A stretch of DNA of 64,000 bases, from positions 585,991 through 649,990 of the forward strand of contig NZ_CP050191.1 of NCBI RefSeq assembly GCF_011745145.1, in the 5' to 3' direction. This document shows positions 25,185 through 34,205 of this stretch, piece after piece (position 1 is the first letter of the stretch; every line of letters starts with the position of its first letter). The notes under the pieces were generated by a model, which made no database searches, was not told where the DNA came from, and was given only the letters and a program-made list of their open reading frames with translations. The DNA is from Mycobacterium sp. DL440 (GTDB lineage Bacteria; Actinomycetota; Actinomycetes; Mycobacteriales; Mycobacteriaceae). Made by a program: the position numbers and the translations under genes.

Positions 25185-28100
25185 CTACCGAAGCCGCAAA
25201 CCGCGCGGGGTGCGGGCAAACCCAGCCCCCGTCAGCGCCTCCTGCACGCTGGCGCGGTCTTCGTCGACCCCGGGGTCGAGGACGGCGACCCCGTTGATCC
25301 GCTCGACGAGTAGCGACGGTATGCGTCCGCCGCTCACGAGTTCGGCCAGTGCGGCAGCGGCGGCCCGTTGCGTCTCGGTATCGGAGGTGAAGCTGAGCAG
25401 GGTCTTGCCGCCGCGTTCCAGGAACCACACCAACTTTCCGTCGACGAGTGCCACCAGGGCACCGGCCTTGCGGCCCGGCCGGTGCATGTCGGTGTCGCCC
25501 GTCCGTTCCGGCCAGGCCAGGGCGGCCCCGTACGGGTTGGCCGGGTCGGTCGCGGCGAGCATGACGGCGTGGTATTCGGGACGCTGCGGGTCGACGCCGT
25601 CGAGATAGGACCGCAGCCGGTCGACGGTCGAGGCCGCCGCGAACTGTGCCCCGCCCAGTGACTCGACGAAGTAGCCCCGCTGGCAGCGGCCGGCATCCTC
25701 GAAGGCGCTCAGCACCTTGTACAACGTGGCGAACCCGCCGGGCACACCCTCGGCCGCCGCTGCCCCCTTGGTCAGCACCCCGTGTCGGTTGAGCAGCAGC
25801 TCCGCCTGAAAGTGGGCCCGCACCGTCGAATCCGGTTCTGCACCAGGCAATGACGACCACCGGCCGGACACCATCGGATCGGCCGCTCGGCTGTGCGGGC
25901 GTGCCACGCTGTAGCGACTGAGACGGGGCGGGCGTTGCCGCTGCCGGTGTGCCGGTGCCCCCGACCGCCGGGGACCAGACAGCATCGCCCGCATCGGTGC
26001 AAACGTGTCACCGGTGATCCAGCCGGCCCAGATCAGTTCCCACAGAGCAGTTTTCAGCTCGGATTCGGAAGCCTGATCGGTGAGTTGGCGGAAGAAGTAC
26101 GCGCCGCCGTGACCGAGTGTCTCCATGATGGCCCGGTGCGTGTCGGTGAACTCGATCTCGGCGGGGGTGGGCAGCGTCAGCGGGGCCGCCTCGGCCAGAT
26201 GGAACACCACCCAGCCGTCGCTGCTGCCGATCTGCCCGGCTCCCGACCACATCACTTCGCCGGAGGCCAGCAGCTCATCGAGCATGGCCGGCTGGTAATC
26301 ACGCACCCGCTGGCCGAAGACCAGCGACTCCACAGCCGACGCGGGAAGGAGGACACCGGCCAGCTGCTCGATCACCGTCGCCAGCCCGTCGATACCCGAG
26401 CTCTGGCTGGACCCGACGTGCTGCCAGGACGGCAGGAAGCGACCATAGGCTGCGGTGCTGACCGGCTCGACCTGAGCGCGCAACGCGGCCAGGGAGCGAC
26501 GGCGCAGGATGCGCAGCACCTCCGCGTCGCACCACTGGTCGCCCGGAAGATCATCAACGAATTCGCCGCGCACCAGCCGGCCGTCGACAGCCATGCGGCC
26601 CAACACGTCTGCGGTCACCCGCAGGCCCAGGCCGAAGCGGGTGGCCACCTCAACGGTGGTGAACGGCCCGTGGGTGCGGGCGTAGCGGCCGATCAGGTCC
26701 CCGAGCGGGTCGTCGACGGATTCGGTGAAGGCCATGGGCACCCCGACCGGAACCGGAGCACCGACCCCGTCGCGCAGCAGGCCGATGTCTTCCACTGCCG
26801 CCCACCAGGTCTGGCCGGCGTAGGCGACCGGGAGCGCGCGCTTGGCGGCGTGCAACCCGTCGAGCCAACCTCCGATGGTGTCGGTGGTGGCGCGCTCGAC
26901 GATCTCGGTCTCGGTGAGCGGGCCCAGCATCCGCAACAGGTCGGCGACCGCCTCGGCGTCGCGGACGGCCCGTTCCTCCGTCAGGTGCTGTAGTTGGGCC
27001 GACGTCGAGGCGACCACCGCGGGGTCGAGCAGTTCGCGAAGCTCGACGCGTCCCAGCAGTTCGGACAACAGCACGGTGTCCAGCGCCAGCGCGGCGGCGC
27101 GCCGCTCGGCCAATGGGCTGTCGCCCTCGTACATGAACGCACCCACGTAGCCGAACAACAGCGAGGCCGCGAACGGCGAGGGGGTGGCGGTTTCCACCTC
27201 CACTACCCGCAGCCGGCGCTGGGCCACCCGGCGCATCAGCTCGGTCAGGGCCGGCACGTCATAGACGTCCTGCAGGCATTCGCGCACCGTTTCCAGCACG
27301 ATCGGGAAGTCCGGGTACTTGCGGGCGATGTCGAGCAGTTGCGCGGCACGTTGCCGTTGATGCCACAACGGGGACCGCTTGCCGGGGTGCCGGCGGGGCA
27401 GCAACAGGGCACGCGCGGCGCACTCGCGGAACCGGGACGCGAACAACGCCGACCCGCCCACTTCGGCGGTGACGATGGGTTCGATCTCGTCGGCGTCGAA
27501 CACGAACAGGTCTGCGCCGGGCGGGGTTTCGCCACTGTCGGGGAGCCGCACGATGATGCCGTCGTCGGACGCGGTCGGCTTCTCATCGATGCCGTACCGT
27601 TCCCGCAGCCGGCGGCCCACCGCCAGGGCCAGTGGTCCGTGAACCCGCAGGCCGTACGGGGAATGCAGGATCACCCGCCAGTCGCCGAGCTCGTCCCGGA
27701 AGCGTTCCACCACGAACGTGCTGTCACTGGGGACCACACCGGTGGCCTCCCGCTGATCGTGCAAGAGCTGATGCAGGTTGTCGGTGGCGAAGCCGGCGAA
27801 ACCCATTGCCTGGCAGCGCTCATCGAACTCCGCTCGGCCGAGCGCGGCGAGTTCTCCGGTGAACGCTCCGACCGCCGCGCCCAGCTCGGCGGGCCGGCCC
27901 ACGCTGTCGCCACGCCAGAACGGCAACCGGGCGGGCTGGCCCGGCGCGGGGATGACCAGCACCCGGTCATGGGTGATCTCGGTGATCCGCCAGCTGGTCG
28001 CCCCCAGGGAGATGACGTCGCCGGGACGGGATTCGTAGACCATCTCCTCGTCGAGTTCGCCGACCCGCGAGGGCTTTTCGGAATCAGTGGCCAGGTAGAC

Positions 28101-29705
28101 GGTGAACAGACCGCGGTCGGGGATCGCGCCGCCGGAGGTGACCGCCAGGCGCTGGGCGCCCGGGCGGGCGGTCAGGGTTCCGTGGTCACGGTCATAGACG
28201 AGACGTGGCCGCAGCTCGGCGAACTCGGTGGACGGATACTTTCCGGACAACAGGTCCAGGGTGGCTTCGAAGGCGCTGCGCGGGAGCGTGGCGAAAGGTG
28301 CGCTGCGCCGTACCGCATCGAACCACGCGTCGGCGTCCACCGGTTCCAGGGCGGCTGCCGCCACGGTGTGCTGCGCCAGCACGTCGAGCGGATTGGCCGG
28401 GACATGCATGGTCTCGATGTCACCGGAGCGCATGCGCTGTACCGTCACCGCGCAGCCGATCAGGTCGGTGCGGTGTTTGGGGAACAGCACGCCCTGGGAG
28501 ATCTCGCCGACCTGGTGCCCGGCGCGCCCGATCCGCTGCAGCCCACTGGCCACCGACGGCGGCGATTCGACCTGGATCACCAGATCGACGGCACCCATGT
28601 CGATGCCGAGCTCCAGGCTGGAGGTGGCGACGACGGCGCGCAACCGGCCGCTCTTGAGGTCGTCTTCGACCTGGGCCCGCTGCTCCTTGCTGACCGAGCC
28701 ATGGTGCGCCCGGGCCAGCAGTGTCGGTGCGCCGTTGGCCTGGCCGCTGGCCATGAGTTGAGCCGGTGCACCCCCGCCCACCTGCGGGTTGTGCTCGCCC
28801 GAGAGCTCGATGCCGGCCCGTTCGGCGTGAATCTCGTTGAGACGTGAGGTCAGGCGCTCGGCCAGCCGTCGGGAGTTGGCGAACACGATCGAGGACTTGT
28901 GTGACTCGATCAGATCGACGATGCGCTCCTCGACATCTGGCCAGATGCTGTTGTTGGCGAGATTGGCCATGTCCGGCACCGGGACCTGCACCGAGAGGTC
29001 GAAGGTCTTGCCGGACGGTGGGGCGACGATCGTGGTGGGGGCCTGGCCGGAAAGGAACCGGGCCACCTCTTCGGGAGGACGCACTGTTGCCGACAACCCG
29101 ATCCGCTGGGCAGGTTTGTCGAGCAGCTGGTCGAGCCGTTCGAGTGAAAGGGCCAGGTGCGCACCACGTTTGGTGGCAGCGACGGCATGGACCTCGTCGA
29201 CGATCACCGTCCGCACCGAGGCCAGGGTCTCGCGGGCCGCCGAGGTCAGCATCAGGAACAGGGATTCCGGCGTGGTGATCAGGATGTCGGGCGGCTTGGT
29301 CAGCATCGCGCGGCGCGCACTGGGCGGGGTGTCCCCGGAGCGGACGCCGACGCTGATGGAAGGTGCCGGCACCCCGTGACGTTCGGCCACCCGGGTGATC
29401 CCGGTCAGCGGGGTGCGCAGGTTGCGTTCGACGTCGACGGCCAGGGCCTTGAGTGGTGACACGTAGAGCACCGTGGTGCCCGAACGGGGATCGGGCGGCA
29501 ACTGGGCCAGCTCATCGATGGCCCACAGGAACGCGGCGAGCGTCTTGCCCGACCCGGTGGGCGCGACGACCAGGGTGTTGTGGCCCTCGGCAATCGCGGA
29601 CCAGGCCTGGGCCTGGGCGGCCGTCGGCGCGGGGAAGGCAGCCGCGAACCACTCCCGGGTCAGCGAACTGAACCGGGCCAGCGAATCAGCCGGCGTGGTG
29701 GTCAT
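25185..29705 (-). CDS. lhr: large ATP-dependent DNA helicase Lhr
   Basis: 1506 residues, close to M. tuberculosis Lhr (Rv3296). A superfamily 2 helicase with 3'-5' translocation on single-stranded DNA. Walker A APTGSGKT (GSGKT at 51-55), DEVH box IVDEVHAVA near 170-176, LSATVRPPEEV, VVATSSLELGIDMGAVDLV and QRIGRAGHQ (motifs V-VI) in the first 450 residues. Winged-helix and Lhr-core domains and a long C-terminal part of the Lhr-Core type follow. It is the head of a probable lhr-SDR-nei2 operon. It acts in mitomycin/UV-type damage repair in relatives. Confidence 0.96.
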   Translation of the reverse strand: MTTTPADSLARFSSLTREWFAAAFPAPTAAQAQAWSAIAEGHNTLVVAPTGSGKTLAAFLWAIDELAQLPPDPRSGTTVLYVSPLKALAVDVERNLRTPLTGITRVAERHGVPAPSISVGVRSGDTPPSARRAMLTKPPDILITTPESLFLMLTSAARETLASVRTVIVDEVHAVAATKRGAHLALSLERLDQLLDKPAQRIGLSATVRPPEEVARFLSGQAPTTIVAPPSGKTFDLSVQVPVPDMANLANNSIWPDVEERIVDLIESHKSSIVFANSRRLAERLTSRLNEIHAERAGIELSGEHNPQVGGGAPAQLMASGQANGAPTLLARAHHGSVSKEQRAQVEDDLKSGRLRAVVATSSLELGIDMGAVDLVIQVESPPSVASGLQRIGRAGHQVGEISQGVLFPKHRTDLIGCAVTVQRMRSGDIETMHVPANPLDVLAQHTVAAAALEPVDADAWFDAVRRSAPFATLPRSAFEATLDLLSGKYPSTEFAELRPRLVYDRDHGTLTARPGAQRLAVTSGGAIPDRGLFTVYLATDSEKPSRVGELDEEMVYESRPGDVISLGATSWRITEITHDRVLVIPAPGQPARLPFWRGDSVGRPAELGAAVGAFTGELAALGRAEFDERCQAMGFAGFATDNLHQLLHDQREATGVVPSDSTFVVERFRDELGDWRVILHSPYGLRVHGPLALAVGRRLRERYGIDEKPTASDDGIIVRLPDSGETPPGADLFVFDADEIEPIVTAEVGGSALFASRFRECAARALLLPRRHPGKRSPLWHQRQRAAQLLDIARKYPDFPIVLETVRECLQDVYDVPALTELMRRVAQRRLRVVEVETATPSPFAASLLFGYVGAFMYEGDSPLAERRAAALALDTVLLSELLGRVELRELLDPAVVASTSAQLQHLTEERAVRDAEAVADLLRMLGPLTETEIVERATTDTIGGWLDGLHAAKRALPVAYAGQTWWAAVEDIGLLRDGVGAPVPVGVPMAFTESVDDPLGDLIGRYARTHGPFTTVEVATRFGLGLRVTADVLGRMAVDGRLVRGEFVDDLPGDQWCDAEVLRILRRRSLAALRAQVEPVSTAAYGRFLPSWQHVGSSQSSGIDGLATVIEQLAGVLLPASAVESLVFGQRVRDYQPAMLDELLASGEVMWSGAGQIGSSDGWVVFHLAEAAPLTLPTPAEIEFTDTHRAIMETLGHGGAYFFRQLTDQASESELKTALWELIWAGWITGDTFAPMRAMLSGPRRSGAPAHRQRQRPPRLSRYSVARPHSRAADPMVSGRWSSLPGAEPDSTVRAHFQAELLLNRHGVLTKGAAAAEGVPGGFATLYKVLSAFEDAGRCQRGYFVESLGGAQFAAASTVDRLRSYLDGVDPQRPEYHAVMLAATDPANPYGAALAWPERTGDTDMHRPGRKAGALVALVDGKLVWFLERGGKTLLSFTSDTETQRAAAAALAELVSGGRIPSLLVERINGVAVLDPGVDEDRASVQEALTGAGFARTPRGLRLR

Positions 29706-29741
29706 CTAGCCATACTGCCGCGCAGCACCGACAAGTGGGAT

Positions 29742-30395
29742 TCAGCGATACTCCGGGGATGCCGCGCAGACCAGTTCAGCCGGGAGTCCCGGGACCCGGC
29801 CGATGGTGTCGAGCAGGGCATGCGCGCAACTGTCGGCGACGAAACCCGCGTCGATCGACGGGTCCTTGAGCCGTTGCCGGCACATCTCGAAGGTCAGGGC
29901 CAGCCATCCGTAGACGGTGGCTCGGAGATCACGCTCGATCTTGGCGTCCAGCGGCTCGGATAGCGCGTCGCTGATCCGGCCCATGATCCGGTCGGCCTGG
30001 CGATCGTTGTCGATGTCGTCGACGCCGCGCAGTACCGGATCGGTGCGGCCCAGCCCCATATATGCCGCCCAGGCGCCGTGCGGATGCTCCTCGTCGTAGC
30101 GCAGATAGGCCAGCACCCCGGCGCGCAGCAGGCCGAACAGACTCTGACCAGGCTCGGGAGCAGTACTCGTGGCCTCGAACAACCGCTCGCCCTCGGCCCG
30201 TACCACGGCGGCGAAGAAGGCCCGCTTGTCGGGGAAGTAGTGGTACATCAGGGCTCGCGACACCCCGGCCCGCTCGGCGATCTCATCGATGCGGACCTCG
30301 TCGTACGGCCGCTGGCCGAACACCTCGGCGCCCAGCGCCAGCAGCTCATTGCGTCTGTCGGCGGGGGACAGCCGGCGTCTCGACTCGGCACCCAC
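29742..30395 (-). CDS. TetR-family regulator (Rv3295-like)
   Basis: About 217 residues. HTH at the N-terminus: FGQRPYDEVRIDEIAERAGVSRALMYHYFPDKRAFF. An all-helical ligand domain follows. The start is placed at the GTG at 30395; the codons before it include GTT where a relative would have a start, and the longer frame overlaps the divergent P450 promoter region. It is divergent from the P450 gene by 64 bp and upstream of lhr, so the P450 is the likely target. The ligand is unknown. Confidence 0.85.
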   Translation of the reverse strand: MGAESRRRLSPADRRNELLALGAEVFGQRPYDEVRIDEIAERAGVSRALMYHYFPDKRAFFAAVVRAEGERLFEATSTAPEPGQSLFGLLRAGVLAYLRYDEEHPHGAWAAYMGLGRTDPVLRGVDDIDNDRQADRIMGRISDALSEPLDAKIERDLRATVYGWLALTFEMCRQRLKDPSIDAGFVADSCAHALLDTIGRVPGLPAELVCAASPEYR

Positions 30396-30459
30396 GAACT
30401 GCAGCCTAACGCTAGAGCCCTTACTTGACACATGTACAACAAGGCGGAATCTTGGTGTC

Positions 30460-31851
30460 ATGACCGTCGTGGGTGCGCGGACTTCACCCGAAGGTGCCAA
30501 ATATCCGAAACTGCCCCACCCGCCGCGGCGGGTGCCGTTGCTCGGCGACGTCTTCGGTCTGCAACCCGACTCGTCGATGCAGAACGCGATGGGAATGGCC
30601 GGGCTGGGGCCGATCTGCGAATTCCGCTTCCTGGGTGCCCGCTACGTGGTGGCCACCGGCGCGGACGCGGTCAGCGATCTCAACGACGAGACCCGGTTCT
30701 GCAAGCACGTGGGCCCTGACATCGAGGTCCTGCGGATCGTGGCCGGCGATGGGCTGTTTACCGCCTACAACGACGAGCCGAACTGGCTCAAGGCACATCA
30801 GCTGCTGATGCCGGCATTCAGCCAGGCTGCGATGCGTCGCTACCACGCGGTGATGTTCGACGTCGCCGATGAGCTGACCGGCCATTGGGATGCGCAGGCC
30901 GATCGGGGTGAAACCGTCGATGTCTCGGCCGACACCACCAGAGTCACTCTGGAGACCATCGGGCGGTGCACGGCCGGGTACTCGTTCGGGTGCTTCCAGA
31001 GCGACACTGTGCACCCGTTCGTCGCCCACATGGTGTCGGCGCTACTGGGTGCCGACCGCCTCGGGGTACTGCGCGAAACCTTCCTGCCCGCTTTCGTCTT
31101 CCGGCGCTACGAGCGCCGGCTCCGCCGCGACGCGCACTATCTGCACGGGCTGGCCGACGACATCGTCTCGGCGCGGCGGGGGCAGCGATCGGGCACCCAT
31201 GACGACCTGCTGCAGATCATGCTGGAGTCCGATCTAGACCCCGCCAATATCCGCTATCAGCTGATCAACTTTCTGATCGCCGGGCATGAAACCACGTCCG
31301 GTGCATTGTCATTCGCGCTGTACTTCCTGTCGAAACACCCGGAGGTGCTTGCCCGCGCCCGCGACGAGGTGGACGAGGTGTGGGGTGACGAGCCGCGGCC
31401 CGAGTTCGAGAAGATCGCCAAACTGCGGTATGTCCGGCGGGTTCTCGACGAGTCGCTGCGGTTGCAGCCAACGGTGCCGGCCTACTACCGCGCTGCTCGC
31501 CAGGACACCGTGCTCGCCGGAATCCACCCGATGCGCAAGGGGGACTGGGCGCTGGCGCTGACCTCAACCCTGCATCGTGACCCGCGGTGGGGGTGCGACC
31601 CGGAGTTGTTCGACCCCGAACGGTTCACGCCGGAGCAGATGCGGACGCGCCCCGGTGGCCTGTACAAGCCGTTCGGTACGGGCGAAAGATCTTGCATCGG
31701 AAGACAGTTCGCACTCCACGAAGCCGTGTTGATGTTGGCGGTGCTGATCCGCCGCTACGATCTGATCGCCGATCCGGACTACACGCTGCAGGTGCAGGAG
31801 CGCCTGACCATGATGCCGTCCGGCTTCCGGCTCGGCTTGCGGCGACGATAG
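30460..31851 (+). CDS. cytochrome P450 (CYP102-heme-domain-like, without fused reductase)
   Basis: 463 residues. PPRRVPLLGDVF proline-rich N-terminus, I-helix LIAGHETTSGAL, K-helix ESLRLQP and haem loop PFGTGERSCIGRQFALHEA with Cys412 as thiolate ligand. The pattern resembles the haem domain of class II bacterial P450s such as CYP102, which hydroxylate fatty acids, but no reductase domain is attached, so it needs separate redox partners. The TTGACA at 30424 may be its -35 box. The substrate is unknown. Confidence 0.92.
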   Translation: MTVVGARTSPEGAKYPKLPHPPRRVPLLGDVFGLQPDSSMQNAMGMAGLGPICEFRFLGARYVVATGADAVSDLNDETRFCKHVGPDIEVLRIVAGDGLFTAYNDEPNWLKAHQLLMPAFSQAAMRRYHAVMFDVADELTGHWDAQADRGETVDVSADTTRVTLETIGRCTAGYSFGCFQSDTVHPFVAHMVSALLGADRLGVLRETFLPAFVFRRYERRLRRDAHYLHGLADDIVSARRGQRSGTHDDLLQIMLESDLDPANIRYQLINFLIAGHETTSGALSFALYFLSKHPEVLARARDEVDEVWGDEPRPEFEKIAKLRYVRRVLDESLRLQPTVPAYYRAARQDTVLAGIHPMRKGDWALALTSTLHRDPRWGCDPELFDPERFTPEQMRTRPGGLYKPFGTGERSCIGRQFALHEAVLMLAVLIRRYDLIADPDYTLQVQERLTMMPSGFRLGLRRR

Positions 31852-31872
31852 CCGCTCGTACCGCGTATGAAA

Positions 31873-31889
31873 TACCCCGATTCGGGGTA
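31873..31889. promoter_or_regulatory. 17-bp perfect palindrome between P450 and LMF-like genes
   Basis: TACCCCGA-T-TCGGGGTA: 8-bp arms with a single central base. The loop is too short for an RNA hairpin, so a protein-binding operator is likelier than a terminator. Confidence 0.4.
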
Positions 31890-31930
31890 CCGTTTTCGTG
31901 GACACACCCGCAACGTCGGCAGGTCCGCGC

Positions 31931-33382
31931 ATGGAATGGTTCAACGCAGACGAATACTGGTTGGCCCGACAGGTATTGCAGCGGGGGACCGCCGCGATCT
32001 ACCTGATCGCGTTCATCGTGGCGGCCCGGCAGTTCCGTGGGCTCCTCGGTGAGCGCGGCCTGCTGCCGATACCCCGATTTCTGGCTGCCAACTCGTTCCG
32101 GCGTGCCCCGAGCCTATTTCAACTCCACTACTCGGACCGCTTCTTCGCCGCAGTATGCGTCGCCGGGGCTGTGCTCTCCGCGGCCCTGCTCGCCGGCTTC
32201 GGAGACGTGGTGCCGCTCTGGGCTGCGATGCTGACCTGGCTGCTCGTGTGGGCGCTGTATCTGTCGATCGTCAACGTGGGCCAGACGTGGTACTCGTTCG
32301 GGTGGGAATCCCTGCTGCTGGAAGCCGGGTTCCTGGTGACCTTCCTGGGCAACGACGACGTCGGCCCGCCGCTGCTGGTGCTGTGGCTGGCCCGCTGGCT
32401 GCTGTTCCGGGTCGAGTTCGGCGCCGGGCTGATCAAGCTGCGCGGTGACCCGTGCTGGCGCAACCTGACCTGCCTGTACTACCACCACGAGACCCAGCCC
32501 ATGCCCGGCCCGTTGAGCTGGTTCTTCCATCACCTGCCCAGGCCGCTGCACCGAGTCGAAGTGGCGGGTAACCACTTTGCCCAACTCGTGGTGCCGTTCG
32601 CGCTGTTCGCCCCACAGCCCGTGGCCAGCGGGGCGGCAATCGTCGTCATGGTTACCCAGCTGTGGTTGGTGGCGTCGGGCAACTTCGCCTGGCTCAACTG
32701 GGTCACCATCGTGCTGGCGTTCAGCGCGCTCTCGGATTCCACCGCGGCGGCACTGACCCCGGTTCCGCAACACCGATTCGGCCAGGCTCCAACATGGTTC
32801 GTCGTCGCGGTGATCGGGTTCGCGGTAGCAGTGGCGGCGCTCAGCTACCGGCCGGCGCGCAACCTCTTCTCCAAACGGCAGCGGATGAATGCCTCCTACA
32901 ACAGGTATCACCTGGTGAACTCCTACGGCGCGTTCGGCACCGTCGGTCGCACCCGTGACGAGGTAGTGCTCGAGGGCACCTCGGATGCCAGCCTGGGAGA
33001 GCACACCGTGTGGAAGGAGTACGAGTTCAAGGGCAAGCCCGGCGATGTCCGACGGCGGCCGCGGCAGTTCGCGCCCTATCATCTGCGACTGGACTGGCTG
33101 ATGTGGTTCGCCGCCATCTCACCGGCATACGCTCACGGTTGGCTGCGTATGCTGCTGACCCGCCTGCTGGAGAACGACCGCCACACGTTGAAGCTGCTGC
33201 GGTGCAACCCATTCCCCGATGATCCGCCACGTTACGTGCGGGCCCAGCTGTACCGGTACGAGTTCAGCAGCTGGACCGAACTGCGGCGTGATCACGTCTG
33301 GTGGCACCGCATCTCGCTGGGCGTGTATGTCCCGCCGCAATCGCTGACCGCGGCCGGTCGATCATCGGCCGGCGCGCAGTGA
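31931..33382 (+). CDS. lipase maturation factor-like membrane protein (DUF1222)
   Basis: 483 residues (an upstream in-frame GTG at 31898 would add 11). About seven hydrophobic helices in residues 15-320, containing the LMF1/LMF2 signature regions GQTWYSFGWESLLLEAGFL, RVEFGAGLIKLRGDPCWRNLTCLYYHHETQPMP (given here only as landmarks: WYSFGWE, GAGLIKLRG and NLTCLYYHHETQ). The C-terminal soluble part has NSYGAFGTVG..RDEVVLEG and LDWLMWFAA. The animal homologues fold lipases in the ER; the bacterial role is undefined, perhaps handling envelope lipids. The 3' end overlaps the convergent SDR by 21 bp. Confidence 0.85.
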   Translation: MEWFNADEYWLARQVLQRGTAAIYLIAFIVAARQFRGLLGERGLLPIPRFLAANSFRRAPSLFQLHYSDRFFAAVCVAGAVLSAALLAGFGDVVPLWAAMLTWLLVWALYLSIVNVGQTWYSFGWESLLLEAGFLVTFLGNDDVGPPLLVLWLARWLLFRVEFGAGLIKLRGDPCWRNLTCLYYHHETQPMPGPLSWFFHHLPRPLHRVEVAGNHFAQLVVPFALFAPQPVASGAAIVVMVTQLWLVASGNFAWLNWVTIVLAFSALSDSTAAALTPVPQHRFGQAPTWFVVAVIGFAVAVAALSYRPARNLFSKRQRMNASYNRYHLVNSYGAFGTVGRTRDEVVLEGTSDASLGEHTVWKEYEFKGKPGDVRRRPRQFAPYHLRLDWLMWFAAISPAYAHGWLRMLLTRLLENDRHTLKLLRCNPFPDDPPRYVRAQLYRYEFSSWTELRRDHVWWHRISLGVYVPPQSLTAAGRSSAGAQ

Positions 33383-34165
33383 CCGCTGGTAGCGGCGCAT
33401 CCCGGCGATCCACCGGTCGTAATCGGAGCCCTTGTGCCGGTACATGTCGAGGACCTGTGAGTGCGGTAGGACGAGAAAGCTGTCCGACTGCACGGCCGCC
33501 ACGGTAGCCGCCGCTACATCCTGGGCACTGATCACCTCGCCCGATTGCACGATCGACGCCGCACCGGCGGCGGAATCCGGATCCGCCGAAGCACGCACCG
33601 CATCAAGCAGCGGGGTGTCCACCCCCAACGGGCACACGCAGCTGACCCCGACGTTGTCATCGCCGTACGTGATGGCCAGCCATTCGGCGAAGCCGACCGC
33701 GGCGTGCTTGCTGACGGAATACCCGGCCGCCCCGATCTGGGATAAGAGACCGGCCGCCGAGGCGACCGACACGAAGTAACCGCCGCCGCGCGACAGCCAT
33801 TGCGGAACAAGCACTTGTGCCGCCCGGACATGGGAGCGCAGATTGACGTCGAGGATCGAATCCCAATCCTCGTCGGTGCCGAGACCCGGTGCGCCGATGA
33901 TTCCTGCGTTGGCGACGTAGATGTCGACGGGGCCGAACTCGGTCGTTGTCAGCGCCTCGATGTCTGCCGTGACACCGGCGTCGGCCCGCATCCCCAGCGC
34001 CTGCCCGCCCCCGGAACGGATCTGCGCGGCGGTCTGTTCGACCGACTCCACGTTGAGGTCGGCGGCCACCACCCGGGCGCCCGCCGCCGCGAACGACCCT
34101 GCCAGTGCACGGCCGATTCCCGATCCGGCGCCGGTGATGACCGCCACCGAGTTCTCAATCTGCAT
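33362..34165 (-). CDS. short-chain dehydrogenase/reductase
   Basis: A 267-residue SDR. ITGAGSGIGRALAGSF, YVANAGI (a variant of NNAG), Ser in VSVASAAG and catalytic YSVSK. LVLPHSQVLDMYRHKGSDYDRWIAGMRR at the C-terminus is shared by a group of mycobacterial SDRs. AGGAGG lies almost against the ATG. It is convergent with the LMF-like gene and upstream of nothing obvious. The substrate is unknown. Confidence 0.87.
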   Translation of the reverse strand: MQIENSVAVITGAGSGIGRALAGSFAAAGARVVAADLNVESVEQTAAQIRSGGGQALGMRADAGVTADIEALTTTEFGPVDIYVANAGIIGAPGLGTDEDWDSILDVNLRSHVRAAQVLVPQWLSRGGGYFVSVASAAGLLSQIGAAGYSVSKHAAVGFAEWLAITYGDDNVGVSCVCPLGVDTPLLDAVRASADPDSAAGAASIVQSGEVISAQDVAAATVAAVQSDSFLVLPHSQVLDMYRHKGSDYDRWIAGMRRYQRSLRAGR

Positions 34166-34205
34166 GCCTCCTGCTTACCCTGTGCTCCGCGCACCAGCGG
34201 GTCAG

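Noticed and set aside
30424..30438. TTGACACATGTACAA as a palindromic operator for the P450 TetR
   Set aside because: The symmetry breaks when the arms are aligned; only TTGACA as a -35 is kept.
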